Assembly: GCA_963970005.1 (NCBI GenBank)
Contig: CAXAMN010023695.1
Location: 1,313,205-1,377,204, forward strand
Source of the DNA: Durusdinium trenchii
Taxonomy: Eukaryota > Sar > Dinophyceae > Suessiales > Symbiodiniaceae
Direction of reading: 5' to 3'
Length of the DNA: 64,000 nucleotides
Shown here in pieces: positions 51,780-63,868 of the stretch. The position numbers and the translations under genes are program-made. The notes beneath the pieces are model-generated. The model was given only the letters and a program-made list of their open reading frames with translations, did no database searches and was not told the origin of the DNA. How positions within the stretch are numbered: position 1 is the first letter of the stretch; every line of letters begins with the position of its first letter.

Positions 51780-52300
51780 AGTGAGACAAATCTAGCCTCT
51801 CCCGATCCATTCCGATCGGCGTCCGATCTGCGTGCAGGCTTGGCTCGAGCCTCCTCGCTGATATTCCTCAGAATGGCAGGGGCCTCGGCCACCTAGCACA
51901 GCTCGTCAGCGGGATGTCCATGATGTCCAGCCGGAAAACCCAGGTGGCGGCGCATGATGGCCTTCCAAATGAAGAAAACGGGTATTTGATGGTATTCGGA
52001 GATATTTGGAGGCTTCCGGCAGCTCCCACCATTTCTACACGGCCACATCCGAATTCACCTGGCATCATCCAAACCCCTAGGTGCGCACCCTTCCACCCGC
52101 CATATCCATGCATATCCCACCAACTCCTCCAAACTCGGTCTTGACCGGCGTCACGACCGGCGTCTGCTGCCGCCTCGCTGCACGGGTCGTTCCGCACCGC
52201 CCAAAACCCGTGTCCCACCCCGTCGGCCTCGCTGTTCCGCAAGAAGATGGCCAGGCGCCGCCAATCCACCAGCCGCTCAAAGGGCCTTAGAGTATCGGTT
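51780..52300 (-). CDS. Unidentified coding exons
   Basis: Minus strand at 52180-52290 reads RLVDWRRLAIFLRNSEADGV then GHGFWAVRNDP. At 51790-51895, after CTAG|GTG, it reads VAEAPAILRNISEEARAKPA. Both look coding, and the second begins at a good acceptor. Sequence between is open but less convincing. Not recognised. Confidence 0.4.
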
Positions 52301-52859
52301 GGATGGGGGCTCAGGCGGCAAGGGGGAGACGGCCGAGTTTGGAGGGCTTTGTTGGCGACCTTCGCGCACGGAAGGGGCAAGTTCGGTCTTTGAAAAAGCA
52401 AACCCTTGATAGAACGTGAGTCTATGGCACTGACTATGGCCATACACATTGATAATGCATATCGAATTGAGTTCGGTTCCAGTGCCGGGACCCCCCCGTT
52501 TTGGATGGCTTGACCTTGTTGAGAGCTCTTAAGGTTGTTGTTCCCTAAGCTTTACTCTACAATCCATGGGTTGCGGGTTTGTTCCACCATGTTCCACCAA
52601 ACATCGCTTGGAGAGGGATAACTTCGCAAGTATGGGGGTAACACCCCCTGCGAAGATCAATTCTCTTGAGAAGCTGTCCCCAAACAGTGTAGTAAAGTAC
52701 TTTGAAGGGGCCGCGGAGAGCACAAGTTGTGTAAGAGAGCCCTCTTGAATCTTTGGACGGTCTTAGTGTGTTTCACATGGACCATGCACAACATGCCCAA
52801 AAAGAAACCCGCCTGCGTGTACCCTGGAGGGGTGCAGAATCGTATCGTGCGACCAGACT

Positions 52860-53600
52860 CAACATGCTTCGACCGTCTGAAACCACCGCGTCCGACTCAC
52901 ACCGGGGCACGGGTGAAAAGCATGTGTGAGAAGCACCGGCACACAGCCGTGCAGCAAGACCTGCGGGCCGGCTGATCTGCTCCCCCCCTGTGGGGCCTTG
53001 AAAAAGGACTCCACGAGATCCAGCGTCTCCCATTGGAAATGATCAACCCCGTTGGAAAATGACGGTTGAAAAACTAAAGTGTTGAAGCTATACCTGGACC
53101 ATCCAAGTCCTGGTATATATATATAGTGCAAAGGTGGACAAAACCCGAAGGACCAAGGGCTTGCTGATCTGGTTTCGGCATTGATTCACATGGGGTGGCT
53201 ACTCTCCACCATGCTGTTTTGGACTTTTGCCCCCTTCAGCCAAATCAAACCACCGAAGCTAACGTCCTCAAAGTCCATGAAACAACTGGGGGGGTTCCCC
53301 ACATGCTCTCAAGCCCATTTCCTTGAAATTCGACCTGCCAAGACCGATGCCCAGGATTTCACGCCGATCCACGTCCACTTGGCGGAAGCACCCTGCTGGG
53401 TCCTTGGGCCCACACCCACCGTCCCAAAACCCCTGCTGCAACCAGCTTGCCTCATACAGCCTGGCTGAGATAGATGAGAAACCGTCCGGCACGAAGCCTC
53501 GGCGATCACAGGGTGGCTCATGCTGCTTGTCGCGCATCGAACGAATTGCTGTGTCTACTGGCGGCACATGGCGGCACATGGCGGCACATGGTTTCGAAAG
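52860..53600 (-). CDS. Unidentified coding exons
   Basis: Minus strand at 53420-53600 reads HVPPVDTAIRSMRDKQHEPP, then CDRRGFVPDGFSSISARLYE. At 53280-53400 it reads FRQVDVDRREILGIGLGRSN. At 52880-53040 two overlapping frames are open. A perfect triple GCGGCACATG repeat sits at 53561-53590. Family unknown. Confidence 0.35.
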
Positions 53601-54370
53601 CCGAGTGTCACTGGTCAAGGGGGGCGTAGACTGTACGAGATCGAACATGAACCACAACAAATGTCATACTTGAGAGGAGGGAGACACGAAAGGTAGGACA
53701 GCGGGAAGAGAAGAGAACGCGAGAGGCAGGAACAAAAATGCAATGTTCGACATGGTGATTTATCCCCTCGGAGGCGACCTTTCGTAAATATATGTTCATA
53801 TGCACTCTAAATGTTCAAACATATGCTCTCGAAATGTTCACAAGGATTCTTAGGAAACAAACTTGCCCCCATGGCTCAGATCATCGGTGAGCATTGAATC
53901 GGAGCGTCATAGGATTTGAACTATCCTGAAACCATAAGAGGCTCACGAAGACGTTACCCAGGAGAGAATTGACATGCTTCACAAAACAAACTCTAGGTAT
54001 GTATCCCCTCGGGGAACACCTTTCGTGATTAGAATTTCATATTCACTCTTTCTAAATGTTCAACCTGGGAAGCCTGGTGTGCTATAAAAATAGCACACTG
54101 CTTCACTGTGTCGTGTTTTCGTTCCAAAGAGCGCCACTGCTTTTTGAGCTGTTATGGCTGTGCAGTTCAAGGCTGCTCGACATCCACCAAAAACCATGTC
54201 TAAAATACTCATGGGTGTTTGCCACCAATCAAATGTTAGATACAAACTGCGCATCATTGAGAAAACATATGACGTCATGTCTGGGCAGCCATGGAGCTTT
54301 CCCATCGAGTCTTCTTCGAGGACTGGTGGGATGACTGAAGCACAAACTGCAGGCCTCTGGGGCAACAAAG

Positions 54371-56260
54371 TTACCACCTCGAAGCTAAAGCTATCATGTA
54401 CCTGCTGAGTGTGCGTTCATGAACGGTCCGTACCGACACCGCACGTGAAAACGCAGCGACCTTGCCGATAAAGTCTTCATCTAATTGAGTGCAAAACGCT
54501 AAAGGGGATATGGATGGCAAATTGTGGTGCCTTTCGAAGGCAAGCTGAAACAAGAGTTCCCCAAACATGTGAAATTTGGGTTGATATTTGAACCGTGTCA
54601 ATCCCCAGTCATAGGCTGCTTGCGCACACTTGGCGAAGCTATTTGAGAACTTGTAGCCTGAATTGAGGAGGGTGTTCCGTTCCTCCTTTGAAAGCCACAA
54701 AGAGGAGTGATAGATACATTTCATGAACTTGTTTGCTGCAGAAAGCGCTGACACTATCTCAGCAAAAAACGAGCTGGCGTCGTTGTCCAAAGACTCCAAC
54801 TCATTCTGCAAGCGGTTCTCCAAGAAGTACATCAATGAAACGGTGTCGGCTCCTTTGAACCAGTTCCTGCGCTCAGTGTCAGAGTTAAAGGTAAGGGTCA
54901 ACAAGCCAAAGTACATTCTTCCCTGCACAAACAGAAAAAGTTAAGGTAAAATTCTGGAAAGCTTCCCTGTAGGATACTCAGAGCTCTTGCTGTACCCTAG
55001 CAGTGCCCGGGTTAAATGTGTGAGGTGCAGCTGAAGTGAGTGTTCGATGCAAAAGGCTTTCAGTGCTCCAAAACATTGGTCACACGATTCGTCAAACGAC
55101 CCACGCCCAAAGATGTCAAAGTCAAAGGAGCAAACCTCAAACCAGGGGCCGCAAAGAAGCCAGGTAAGAACAACTGTTGAGCTAGGCAACAAAAAAATTG
55201 CAGGGGTTTGCACACCAACTATGAAGTCCAAAAGGCTATCGCGTTCGCGCAAAGATCTGCAAACAATCCCTTGTGGAGGGTGTGAAACAAGTCGATGCGA
55301 AAAAAGTTTGGTTTGTGGCTTTCTTGGATTGGGACGGCAGATAGAAGATCTGGCTCTTGGTGCCATGGCATAGGAGCATCAACTCGCATCTGCAACATGC
55401 GGTCATATGACAGGTTGTGCCAATCTTTGTAACCGTCTTTGTCAGCTAGGCACAGGTGACAGATACCGTGTCCTGGCTTCTGCTGAGCTTGGCGCCCAAA
55501 GTGTCTGGTGAGTTGGCCAACTTTGGCCAGTGCTGGCCAATCTCCCTTTACAGCTATAGGGACTAAGAAATACTTGCGCACATCGTCACCGACAGCAAGT
55601 TCAACACCGTTGAAAAAAAGCGTCCCTCAACTCTAGGGAGAGGTTTTTGACCAAGAGTGACAGTGGTTTGCCCTTAGCCTTCCTCGAATTGTACACCCTG
55701 CCAAGCATAACGCTGTAAAGTAGCCTCGTCAACAAAGAGTCACCAAGCATGTTGCACCCGGCTTCAGCATCAGAGCTCTTTCTTTTCCGAGTCCCCTTTC
55801 CCAGAAGGGGCTGCACAGAGACCACCATAATACTTTTTTTCTTCAATGTGGTACCTTCATCGAAGTGAAGGCAAATGGGTACGCAGGAGCCCGTGCATGA
55901 AGCATGGTTTGCAAAGACTGGGTGTTCAGGTTGAAGAAGTTTGAATCGATCCCAGAAAGCTTCAAAAGCAGAAGAACTGTGGCCCATCAAGAACTGACCT
56001 TCAAACTTCCCCACGGCAGCAAGAGTTTGCAAAGCATCAGCTACACGTAGAACGGGGTGTTTCTGTTTGAGGCCCACATCGACATCACTAATGGAGATGT
56101 CAGCCGACAGGCCATACACAGCCAAATTGCGAGATAGGCGGTTCTCATGACCCGTTGTCGATAGCTTGGTGGCCATACTAAAGAAATGTCCGCTTGGAGG
56201 TTCCTTCCCCAAGAACGGTGCAAACTCTTCCCAAACGGCCCGTGCAATAGTACAGGCTTC
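54371..56260 (-). CDS. Member of a large dinoflagellate protein family of unknown function, with frameshift
   Basis: From an AAG|GAA acceptor at 56260 the minus strand is open through HFDEGTTLKKKSIMVVSVQP and KNLSLELRDAFF. It then shifts frame at a run of seven A on the plus strand (55613-55619) into VRKYFLVPIAVKGDWPALAK, GHGICHLCLADKDGYKDWHN, HKPNFFRIDLFHTLHKGLFA, and a third frame (DSLLDFIVGVQTPAIFLLP, then FDESCDQCFGALKAFCIEH). After an intron near 54930-54990 it continues NWFKGADTVSLMYFLENRL, SALSAANKFMKCIYHSSLWL and AFCTQLDEDFIGKVAAFSRA, ending at TAA... SRW stop at 54371. A Cys pair (CHLC) is the only metal-site-like feature. From memory, many similar sequences exist in dinoflagellate genomes; multi-copy nature suggests a mobile origin. 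Function unknown. Confidence 0.75.
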
Positions 56261-57059
56261 CTTCTCACTTACCTAAGTTTGCGAGCGAACGAACCTGGAA
56301 CCCAGAACACAAGTGCCAAATACCAAAAGCTGGAGTGAGAGGGTTGTTGGGTCAAGCAGCCTTTGGGGCTTTCAGTTTATGTACCCTGGTCCTAGACCCC
56401 TATCCCTGCAAGATTGGAACGAGGAAGAACCGTTGAAAACAAAATTTATCAAAAACCATGAGGCACTCCCTTCGCCACAGCAGATGCGACGGCTTTAGCC
56501 GCAGGACCGCAGCGCAAACTCCTGGCAGCTTTTGGTTGAGGCCTGGAACCTGCGCGGGCGGTTTTCCCAGGATTTATCAGTCTGAGGTTGCTGCTTGTAG
56601 GCTGTCATCACTATACATGCACATGTTTTTTCCCAGCCATCAACTTCTTTCGCACGTCCTGCTGTTTTGCAACAGCGTGCGGTGAGTGGACCACACGCTG
56701 AAAGACAATTTCTTAAAGCACAATTCCGCCCCATCCAGAAGCAAGGTTCGTGTTTGCAATTGATATTGCAACAGCTAGGGGTGTCCAACAAAAAAGCTTC
56801 AGGAAAGGCAGGTTGAATTGTTCCCCCGAAGACCCCCGCAGCGGAGACAGCTCACATGGTCACGTACATCCATTGATCGCCATCCAGCCTAGGCGAAAAC
56901 TGTGGGTATCAGGGCTTCACATAGATTGCAAACAATAATGTGAGACCAGGTTTTGTCTCAGTCCTCGACCATGTTTACTCCTTTCAATGTGCGCACCAGA
57001 TTTGAAATCTAGGCCTCACGCATTCATGCACTTGACTCTGTCAACCCACCAGGTAAACA

Positions 57060-59820
57060 AACTATAGCGGGCAGGGATATCCGGCCTTGCCGGCAGACTT
57101 CCTCTTCTTTCGCTTGGGCTGCCCCTCAGCCTCGACATCATCCTGCTTGCCAGGGCGAGTTCTGGGGGCACTCGCCTTGGCCTTGCCCTTAGCTTTCGCC
57201 TTTGCCTTTGAACTAGTTCCAGGCTCGGATCCGGGCTCGGTTCTCACTGCCTTCAGGACAGTCCTGAAAGATCAAAACGAAACGGGTATCAGGCTGACGG
57301 AAAAGAACAAACGTGCTCAGCGCCAAACTTGCGCAGCTTCGTGTCTTCCATCATGGCCCTAGAAGACCTGTCAAGTTAAGCACCAGCAGAACTGACAGGA
57401 CGCTGAGAGTCTATGTATCTCAGTCCAACAGCTCAGGACTGTACTCCACCTCGACCTTTTGGACAACAGTGCGCAGGCTCTTGACCTTCCTGGGCGGGCT
57501 GACAACAAGGGTGTGTTTTGGGGTTGTTGGTTTGGCATCCTACCCTCAACAATCAAGCTTCTCTTGGTCAAAAACATCATCATGATGCTGGCCATCAAAG
57601 TATGACTTGAGGTCAGCTAGCTCATCATGGTAGGTCATCAATTTCGTGCGGAATCCCTCGACCTTGTTTTTGCTCCTTAGATTCCATCCATGAGGATAGA
57701 AGTCCAAGCCATGCACACAGTTTCAAGACCTATAGCAAACAAATTCAGCAACTCTGTGCAAAACGGTTTCGCCTTTGCTTCGGGTGAATCCGTGGCTGCA
57801 AGCCGGTCCCGGAGCGTTTCCATCCGTGTTTGAACCCGTAGGAGGTTGGTCATCACAGTGCCCACGTTCTCAACAGCCTCACAAACACATTGACATGTGA
57901 ACCATGATTCAAGTTCACCGTGCATGTGTTTCACTTGTGAATGCCACCCAGCCTCCAAAACAGATTCCCTTTCAACCTGCGCTTTGCCTGGAAACTTGCT
58001 CGTACCCGCACTTGCATTCCCATCCTCCAAATCAGGATCGTCAAGATCCGTGTCGGCCCCAGGTTCTGCCTCTTCAGGCAGCATGGCTCCGTCTCCCTCG
58101 GCTGGGAGACCAAGGTTGAAAGCTTCTGCGGTCCCTTCACCAACAGTACGATCCACCAAGGACTCCTCATGCTCCTGCTCATATGCCCCAGTGGTTTTCA
58201 CGTTGACCCAGTACTCCTTGATCTTCTTTTCGTAAAGATCGCGCCTGAAACCAACCATGAAGGGGCCGGTTGAAGCTGTTATTGGACCAAATGGACTCAA
58301 CAAGGTTTGTTTTGTTGCGCTGCGCCCCTATACCACGGAAAGTCACCAAAAACTCAAAACATAAGAAGCCAGGCCTTACATGGGTCTTGACCCTGGAAGG
58401 ATGAGAACAGTATGCCACAGCTTCCTTGATTCTGTTCCTAGGATTGAAGGGAGACATGCAGGCATGGGAATGAGAAACAGTGTCACACATGGTAGAGACG
58501 CAGTATTTAGCATGAAAGGGTTGCATGCAAGGAAGGAAGCTGGGACACCAACTTGCTCCATTTGAGTTCCTTTGCCATGGCCTCTTTTGTGTAGAAGCCT
58601 CGTTCAACATGAAACTTGTTCTTCCGGGTTCGCTTCTGCAGGTGCTCGATCTTCTTTTTGAAGGCATCCTACCAACATCCCAAGTTGCATGATCCCCTCA
58701 CCAAGTCAACACAAATGAAAACTGTGTGCTAGATATGAGGGGAGGATAGTAAGCATGTGTAAACTGTGCGTATGGGGCGTACAAGTCCTTGTCACCACCT
58801 GATGCGATGAGTGTGTCCAGCAAAGCCCGTCGCTGAACACCACCACACTTCCACTGTCGGTAAATCTCCTGGCTAACCTCAAGCTTACCACTGGCAGGCT
58901 TGGGGGTGCAAAGGCGGCGCAGCATAGATTCCAATCTTCTTGTCTCCTGGCAAGGCGCTCGGTGATTCGCTGGGTCTCAAGTTCGACAGCCACACATATA
59001 AGATGCACATATTCATATGCATATATATATATGTTGTATATATATATATATCATATCTATAGTTTAGGAATGCATGACGACTCACCGGCCTTCGTTTCGG
59101 CAAGCCCTGGATCTTCACCCTCATCAGCCTGCGAGTGAGGAACTTTTGAGTGGGGGGTAGCATGGGGCAGCCATGGTAACATGCAAACGCTCATCTCAAG
59201 TTTTTTGAAGGTTGGCATGCCTTGTTTATCATTTTTTGAGGAGCCCCACCCCACCTTCACATCCGCTTTGGGTGCATCCTTGGCTTTTGCTGCACCCTTA
59301 CCAGCAGTGTCCTGAGGTGTGTCATGCTGACCTACTGCCGAAAATGAGTGAAGAGGCCGGACAAAAGCCCAAGCATGCAAGATGGAGTCCATGCAATGGG
59401 TCTACAGGGTGGTGTTGGGAAAACTTCTCTCCTTGTCTTCAAGTGCAGCTTTTCCACCAACAGCTGGAGCGGTGGGAGTCACAGGTGTCATAGCAGGTGT
59501 TGGAGAAAGAACTATGGGCACGCTGCTCCCCTTCCCACCAGGCGCCACACCTTTCGCCTCGCTGGCTGATGCAGGCTGTTCATGCTTTTGATCAGCCAAA
59601 GTTTGAAGACGTTGTCGGGCAGCCTGAGCCGTGGTACGCACGCGCGTGCGCAAGAGGATGAAAAGCAAGATGCGGTTGGATACACATGAAATATGCAGCA
59701 GCCTAGAAACAGCAACAATCTGGTCATATGACATCTTCTTGTTGGCAGCCATTTGCTCTGCCAAGAAGGAGCTCCCACGCAGCAAGGTGCTGCAAGACCA
59801 TTGCCGTTCAGGGGTCAACA
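57060..59820 (-). CDS. Upstream exons of a dinoflagellate multi-copy family gene
   Basis: Minus-strand coding stretches: 59590-59820 (FLAEQMAANKKMSYDQIVAV, then SRLLHISCVSNRILLF); 58790-58930 (RRLCTPKPASGKLEVSQEIY, then RQWKCGGVQRRALLDTLIAS); 58560-58670 (IEHLQKRTRKNKFHVERGF, then YTKEAMAKELKWS); 58380-58440 (NRIKEAVAYCSHPSR); 57680-58245 (YEKKIKEYWVNVKTTGAYEQ, an acidic region, then LLNLFAIGLETVCMAW); 57062-57247 (Lys-rich KAKAKGKAKASAPR and PKRKKRKSAGKAG, nuclear-localisation-like). They probably form the N-terminal half of the gene whose C-terminal half lies at 54371-56260, but the joining introns are unproven. Function unknown; a nuclear protein is inferred from the basic motif. Confidence 0.55.
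59010..59056. repeat. AT-rich microsatellite
   Basis: Tandem TA/ATATG units in an intron between coding stretches. Confidence 0.85.
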
Positions 59821-60322
59821 TCCTATAGGATATCTATAATCACAAAAAAACCCACTGCGTTTCCGCCTTGAGTCCTGGGCGCACAAATAGAATCACATAT
59901 GCATGCATGCATAGCAATCCTTGCAGGCCATATCCCTCATTGGTTTGGGATTTGACTTTCACCGCGTGGACCTTTTCCCATACATCTATGTATCTTGGGC
60001 GTTCAGAAACGCCACTCGAATTAGCATGAGATCTCAGCTTCAGTGGCCAAGTATTGTACAAGCCACTCGTACGATTCCGAGACCGATTTGAGGCGACCCC
60101 AAAAAGCTAGTGAAAGTGTACTATTTTTGGAGTAGGATTCCTACGGTTTTTTACGCCACTTTACTGTGTATTTACGTCACTATCCCCAAAAACTGCCACT
60201 GTGTACTATTTTTAGATATTTTTCTTGATTCTGCAACTCTCCGCTCAAAGGCCGCGACGGAACCGTTATCGTAAGCTTCGGGGTCAAGTGGCACCCCCAT
60301 AAAGACTCATGCATGCACGGGT

Positions 60323-61925
60323 CTAGCCCTCTGCCCTAGGCTGGAACTGAGGGAAGTAGCCTTCCCATCCCTTTGGGACCCTCAGGGAGGATGCTCGGGC
60401 CAAGTATTCGATCACCTCTTCCATCTTGGCATCTGCCCATAGGTCGTCAATCTCCGGCTGTGGCATGACGTGGCATGGGAGAAGATGATTTGGGCTGGGG
60501 GCCTTGGCGGAACTAGGGTAGTAAAGCTTTGGGGCTCCATTTTGGTAGGGGGCCTGATCTTTGGATCTGATTCTTAGGCTTCCATAGTTCTTGGATTTGA
60601 GGAACTTCAACGGGGGAGGGCAAGAACTCTAGTCAGCTACTTGCAGGATACATCTTGGGAATATCAGAAAAGTAGTATATATACGCTGCAAAGCGACAGG
60701 ATGAGGACTCAGCAAAGGTGACCTCTCCTTGAGGAAGCGCTTCATTGTTTGTGCGAAGCGGAGCCCAAAGCCAACAGGGTATTCCCTTAATGCATGGAGG
60801 AAACAATTGGAAAACTATGAGGGCATGAGAGCATCAGAATGTATGCCATATTGAACTTGAACCCCAAACTGCCTTGAGCTTCGGGCTGGCTTTTGCGCAA
60901 AGCTTGGGGAATTCCTTTGTATCTTTTGCGGCCACTCTTGTCATGGTAGACTTCGGCAAGCTTGGGCCCTTTGCCCTTACCTATCGACCTAGCCTTCTTG
61001 GATGTGGAAAAGAAACGAACTGCGGTGCTGTTCGACCACAAGGTGGTTCGTTTTGGCGTGGTGGCTCCCCACCCTCGCATCCAGAAGGATTGGCGGTAGA
61101 CCTGGGCTCAAGTTCTATACGTGAATTCATATATATTAATGACCCTACCAAGTCCTACCAACAACGAAAGCACGGTTACAAATGCTATTGACTATTACGC
61201 ATGGAAATATATGCCGCTTAGGCTCACGTGTTTTCCGTACCAATTGATCCTGAAACCGCCGCAACCGGAATGCCAAAGAACTGGATGGCTGCTCCAGTAC
61301 CCACACGCCTCTCTTCGCCATCACCAAAAGAATAGCGAGGCATGTCCTGGCGAAGCAGTCACCCTTTGCAGGCATAGAGGGTTTGGGCATGTCATGGGGT
61401 AGGGGTAGATTGTTTCTACTGCACCACTTAACACCAGCCCCCCAAACATCTAGGGAACGGAAACCCTATCCTTGCTGCGAGCAAATTGCTTCTTGCAACA
61501 GATGGGGAAGAGGGATCTCCTTCTGGACGGAAATAGCTTCGATATGTCGAGCCACGTGATATTGCTATGAAGGTTGAGCAAACAAGCCCAAAGTGCACCA
61601 CCACACCATCTTGGGACTGCAGGATTGCTGCCAGCAACAAACTTAGCTGCATGTGGGAGTTCCACTACGCATGTACAAAATCAAAACAAACACAGAACAA
61701 ACACAGGCAAACCAAGGTTGAGTCATTTAGCCAAAGAACGCAAACCCTCCAGGAGATAAGAGATCTAATGCATTTCTCTTCGATGTTTTCTTGTTTTGGT
61801 ATTGGCGGTCTTCCATCCATGGCCCCCCAGTAGGAGATGTCTAGGGATGCGGTGTTGAACCCTGCAAGGGTCAGGCACTTGCTCAGGATCCCTGCACCAG
61901 CAAAAACTTCGATAGCTTCATAGAC
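60323..61925 (-). CDS. Methyltransferase-fold-like protein, dinoflagellate multi-copy family
   Basis: Exons on the minus strand. From 61925 (CTCAG|G): YEAIEVFAGAGILSKCLTLA, then GFNTASLDISYWG, a glycine-rich SAM-binding-type loop. About 61440-61650: LQSQDGVVVHFGLVCSTFIA, then ISRGSTYRSYFRPEGDPSSP. About 61200-61370: RGVWVLEQPSSSLAFRLRRF. About 60860-61040: KGKGPKLAEVYHDKSGRKRY, then KGIPQALRKSQ. About 60325-60600: EIDDLWADAKMEEVIEYLAR, then VPKGWEGYFPQF. The spacing FAGAG..VCS..EQP parallels C5 methyltransferase motifs I, IV (PCQ) and VI (ENV), so a diverged DNMT-like fold is inferred; catalytic activity is doubtful. I recall close relatives in Symbiodinium. Exact joints not resolved. Confidence 0.65.
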
Positions 61926-62379
61926 CTGAGGCGGATGATGTGGCACGCATGGTCTTTTACATTTGTCCTTTGGATGTAAAGCTGGCAACAGCTGGCAACA
62001 TTGGTGCCTGCGCTTTGGGAAGTCCCTCCATCGAGAAAAGGAAGACGATGACCATCAACAAGACCTGACTTGTGCCGATATGTCTGGTCATTAAAAACCA
62101 CCACGCGCATGTCATGTGCATTTGTCATTTGCCGTGGGCAGATGAAAAGACTGCCCCGCCTTAGGCGCATCGAGAACCAACAGGCGGTGAAGAATGCATC
62201 GCTCTTCGTAGGCCAGATCGTGGTCCATGGTCCGCTACAAGTGGTCCGGAAAACAAAAGCCGAGTGATTCCACCAAACCTTTTTTTGTGGTGGATCCCGC
62301 GCATGTGAGCAAAACTAGCTACAGCAGTGAACGGAGGCCACCAAAGGTTGAAACTGATAAAGCAGACCTGGACAATCAA

Positions 62380-62690
62380 ACGCGTGTCCTTTCTTTGCCA
62401 AACAACTTGCACAATAGGACATGAGAATCAGCAGTGGGGGTGAGGTACCTTTTGAAGTTGTCCAACCGCGTCGGAGCCTCCAGGCTGCGCTCATTCACCT
62501 GCCATGCGAGCGGGCTCAGGCTTGGGATAGTCAAATTTGGGATGGGAGCGTGTCTGTGAGAATTTGCATTAAACATGCATGTGTTAATATGGCAAGTTCC
62601 CGCGCCAACCCTTTTCTCTTCGGGATCCATCTCTTCAGGCCGTCCCTTACGGCGAATACACATCTCATCTTTGAAAATCCCCATGGCGGT
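62380..62690 (-). CDS. Unidentified exon upstream of the methyltransferase-like gene
   Basis: Minus strand reads AWQVNERSLEAPTRLDNFKR and preceding charged sequence GRPEEMDPEEKRVGAG. It could be the N-terminal part of the gene at 60323-61925 or of the Lys-rich gene to its right. Confidence 0.3.
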
Positions 62691-62839
62691 CAAGGCCGGC
62701 GGATTCCCTACGCCTAGGCCGCTACCACAATGAGATAACTATATAGAGTAAAACAGCTTACAGCTCACTGCGGGGTAGAAAAGACGGTCTCAAACAAAGT
62801 TTGCTTTAGCAAAACTTCAATTACAGGTATGTCAGAACT

Positions 62840-63868
62840 CCCCCACACATGGACTGCGGCTGTCGCGACTCACCCCATCACACAGCAAGGCTGTCCCTGC
62901 CAAGCCAAGAAAAGATGTTGCCGGACTTCGCCGGCAGGCTGTCCACCAATCATGGGACAGCGGTGCCTTGAAGGACAGGAGGGATTATCAAAAAGAAACA
63001 TGGAAGGGAAAGAGCTTGGAAACTCTCAGAAAACTAAAAGACATTGTATACTCATATCGAGCTGAGTTTCCTTGACCGCGATCCCAAGTTTGATCATGGA
63101 GCACTGCCGCGGGCTCGCTTGTTCTTCCGGTTTCCCCCTTCCCCCGCAGACGCTGCGCTGGTCAATGCTGCCTGCTGTTCAGCGCGGACCTCCTCGGCCC
63201 TGCGCCCCCTGAAACTATCTCTCTGGCATGCTGCGCACCCCCCAAAAAATGAAGCGGCAATTGGTGCACCCGTAGTACTGGTCCTCAAGGATGAGGTACA
63301 CCCAGTTCTTGCCACTCCCAAAGCGTTCTTGCTTGGGTTTCTGGCCCTCCTTCTTGGCCTTGCGACTCTTCGGGGGGCATGGTACCTCAACTCCCTCCTC
63401 CATGCGTGCTTTTCCCCCCTTTGCGCGCTTCGGCCCCTTCGTCCCGGATGCTTTGGAAGCTCCGGAAGGTGTTGCTTTGGCTTTGGGAGTCTTGGACCTC
63501 TTTCGAGGTGGGTTCTCAACTTCAGTTTTGGCGTTCTTGCCATCTCTCAGTGTTGATTCACCTGAACCCTTGGTTGGCGACATTTTCTTCAAAAGAGATC
63601 GCTTGCCCCTTTTCTTTGCTATCTTGCCCCTTCCCTTTGCCTTTTTGTCTTGAGTCTCACCTTTCCCCTTGCCCTTCTTACCCTTCTTGGGTTTCCGCCC
63701 CCTCTTGAGGTTTTTCTTTTGAACGGTACGCATATCAATCTGCATGGCAGGTGTGACTGATGCTGGCAGCGGTGGCTCCACCTGACAGTCCAAAGCTTTT
63801 CGTAAAGGTGCTTCAAAGGCTTGTGCATGTACATATGGACTGGAACAGAGGCGTTCAAAAGAATTCAA
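62840..63868 (-). CDS. Lys-rich protein with Cys/Trp motif, partial
   Basis: Minus strand at 63215-63868 is open: a short leader, then a long Lys/Gly/Arg-rich region (RGRKPKKGKKGKGKGETQDK and similar), then NWVYLILEDQYYGCTNCRFI with C-x-x-C, which could bind zinc. About 62850-62980 reads CPMIGGQPAGEVRQHLFLAW and may be the next exon. Basic composition suggests nuclear or nucleic-acid binding. I recall the basic region plus Cys motif in dinoflagellate multi-copy proteins, but do not know a function. Confidence 0.5.

Noticed and set aside
61080..61130. GGCTCAAG near 61107 as a remnant of the dinoflagellate spliced leader
   Set aside because: Only eight bases agree; the preceding CCGTAGCCATTTT part is absent.
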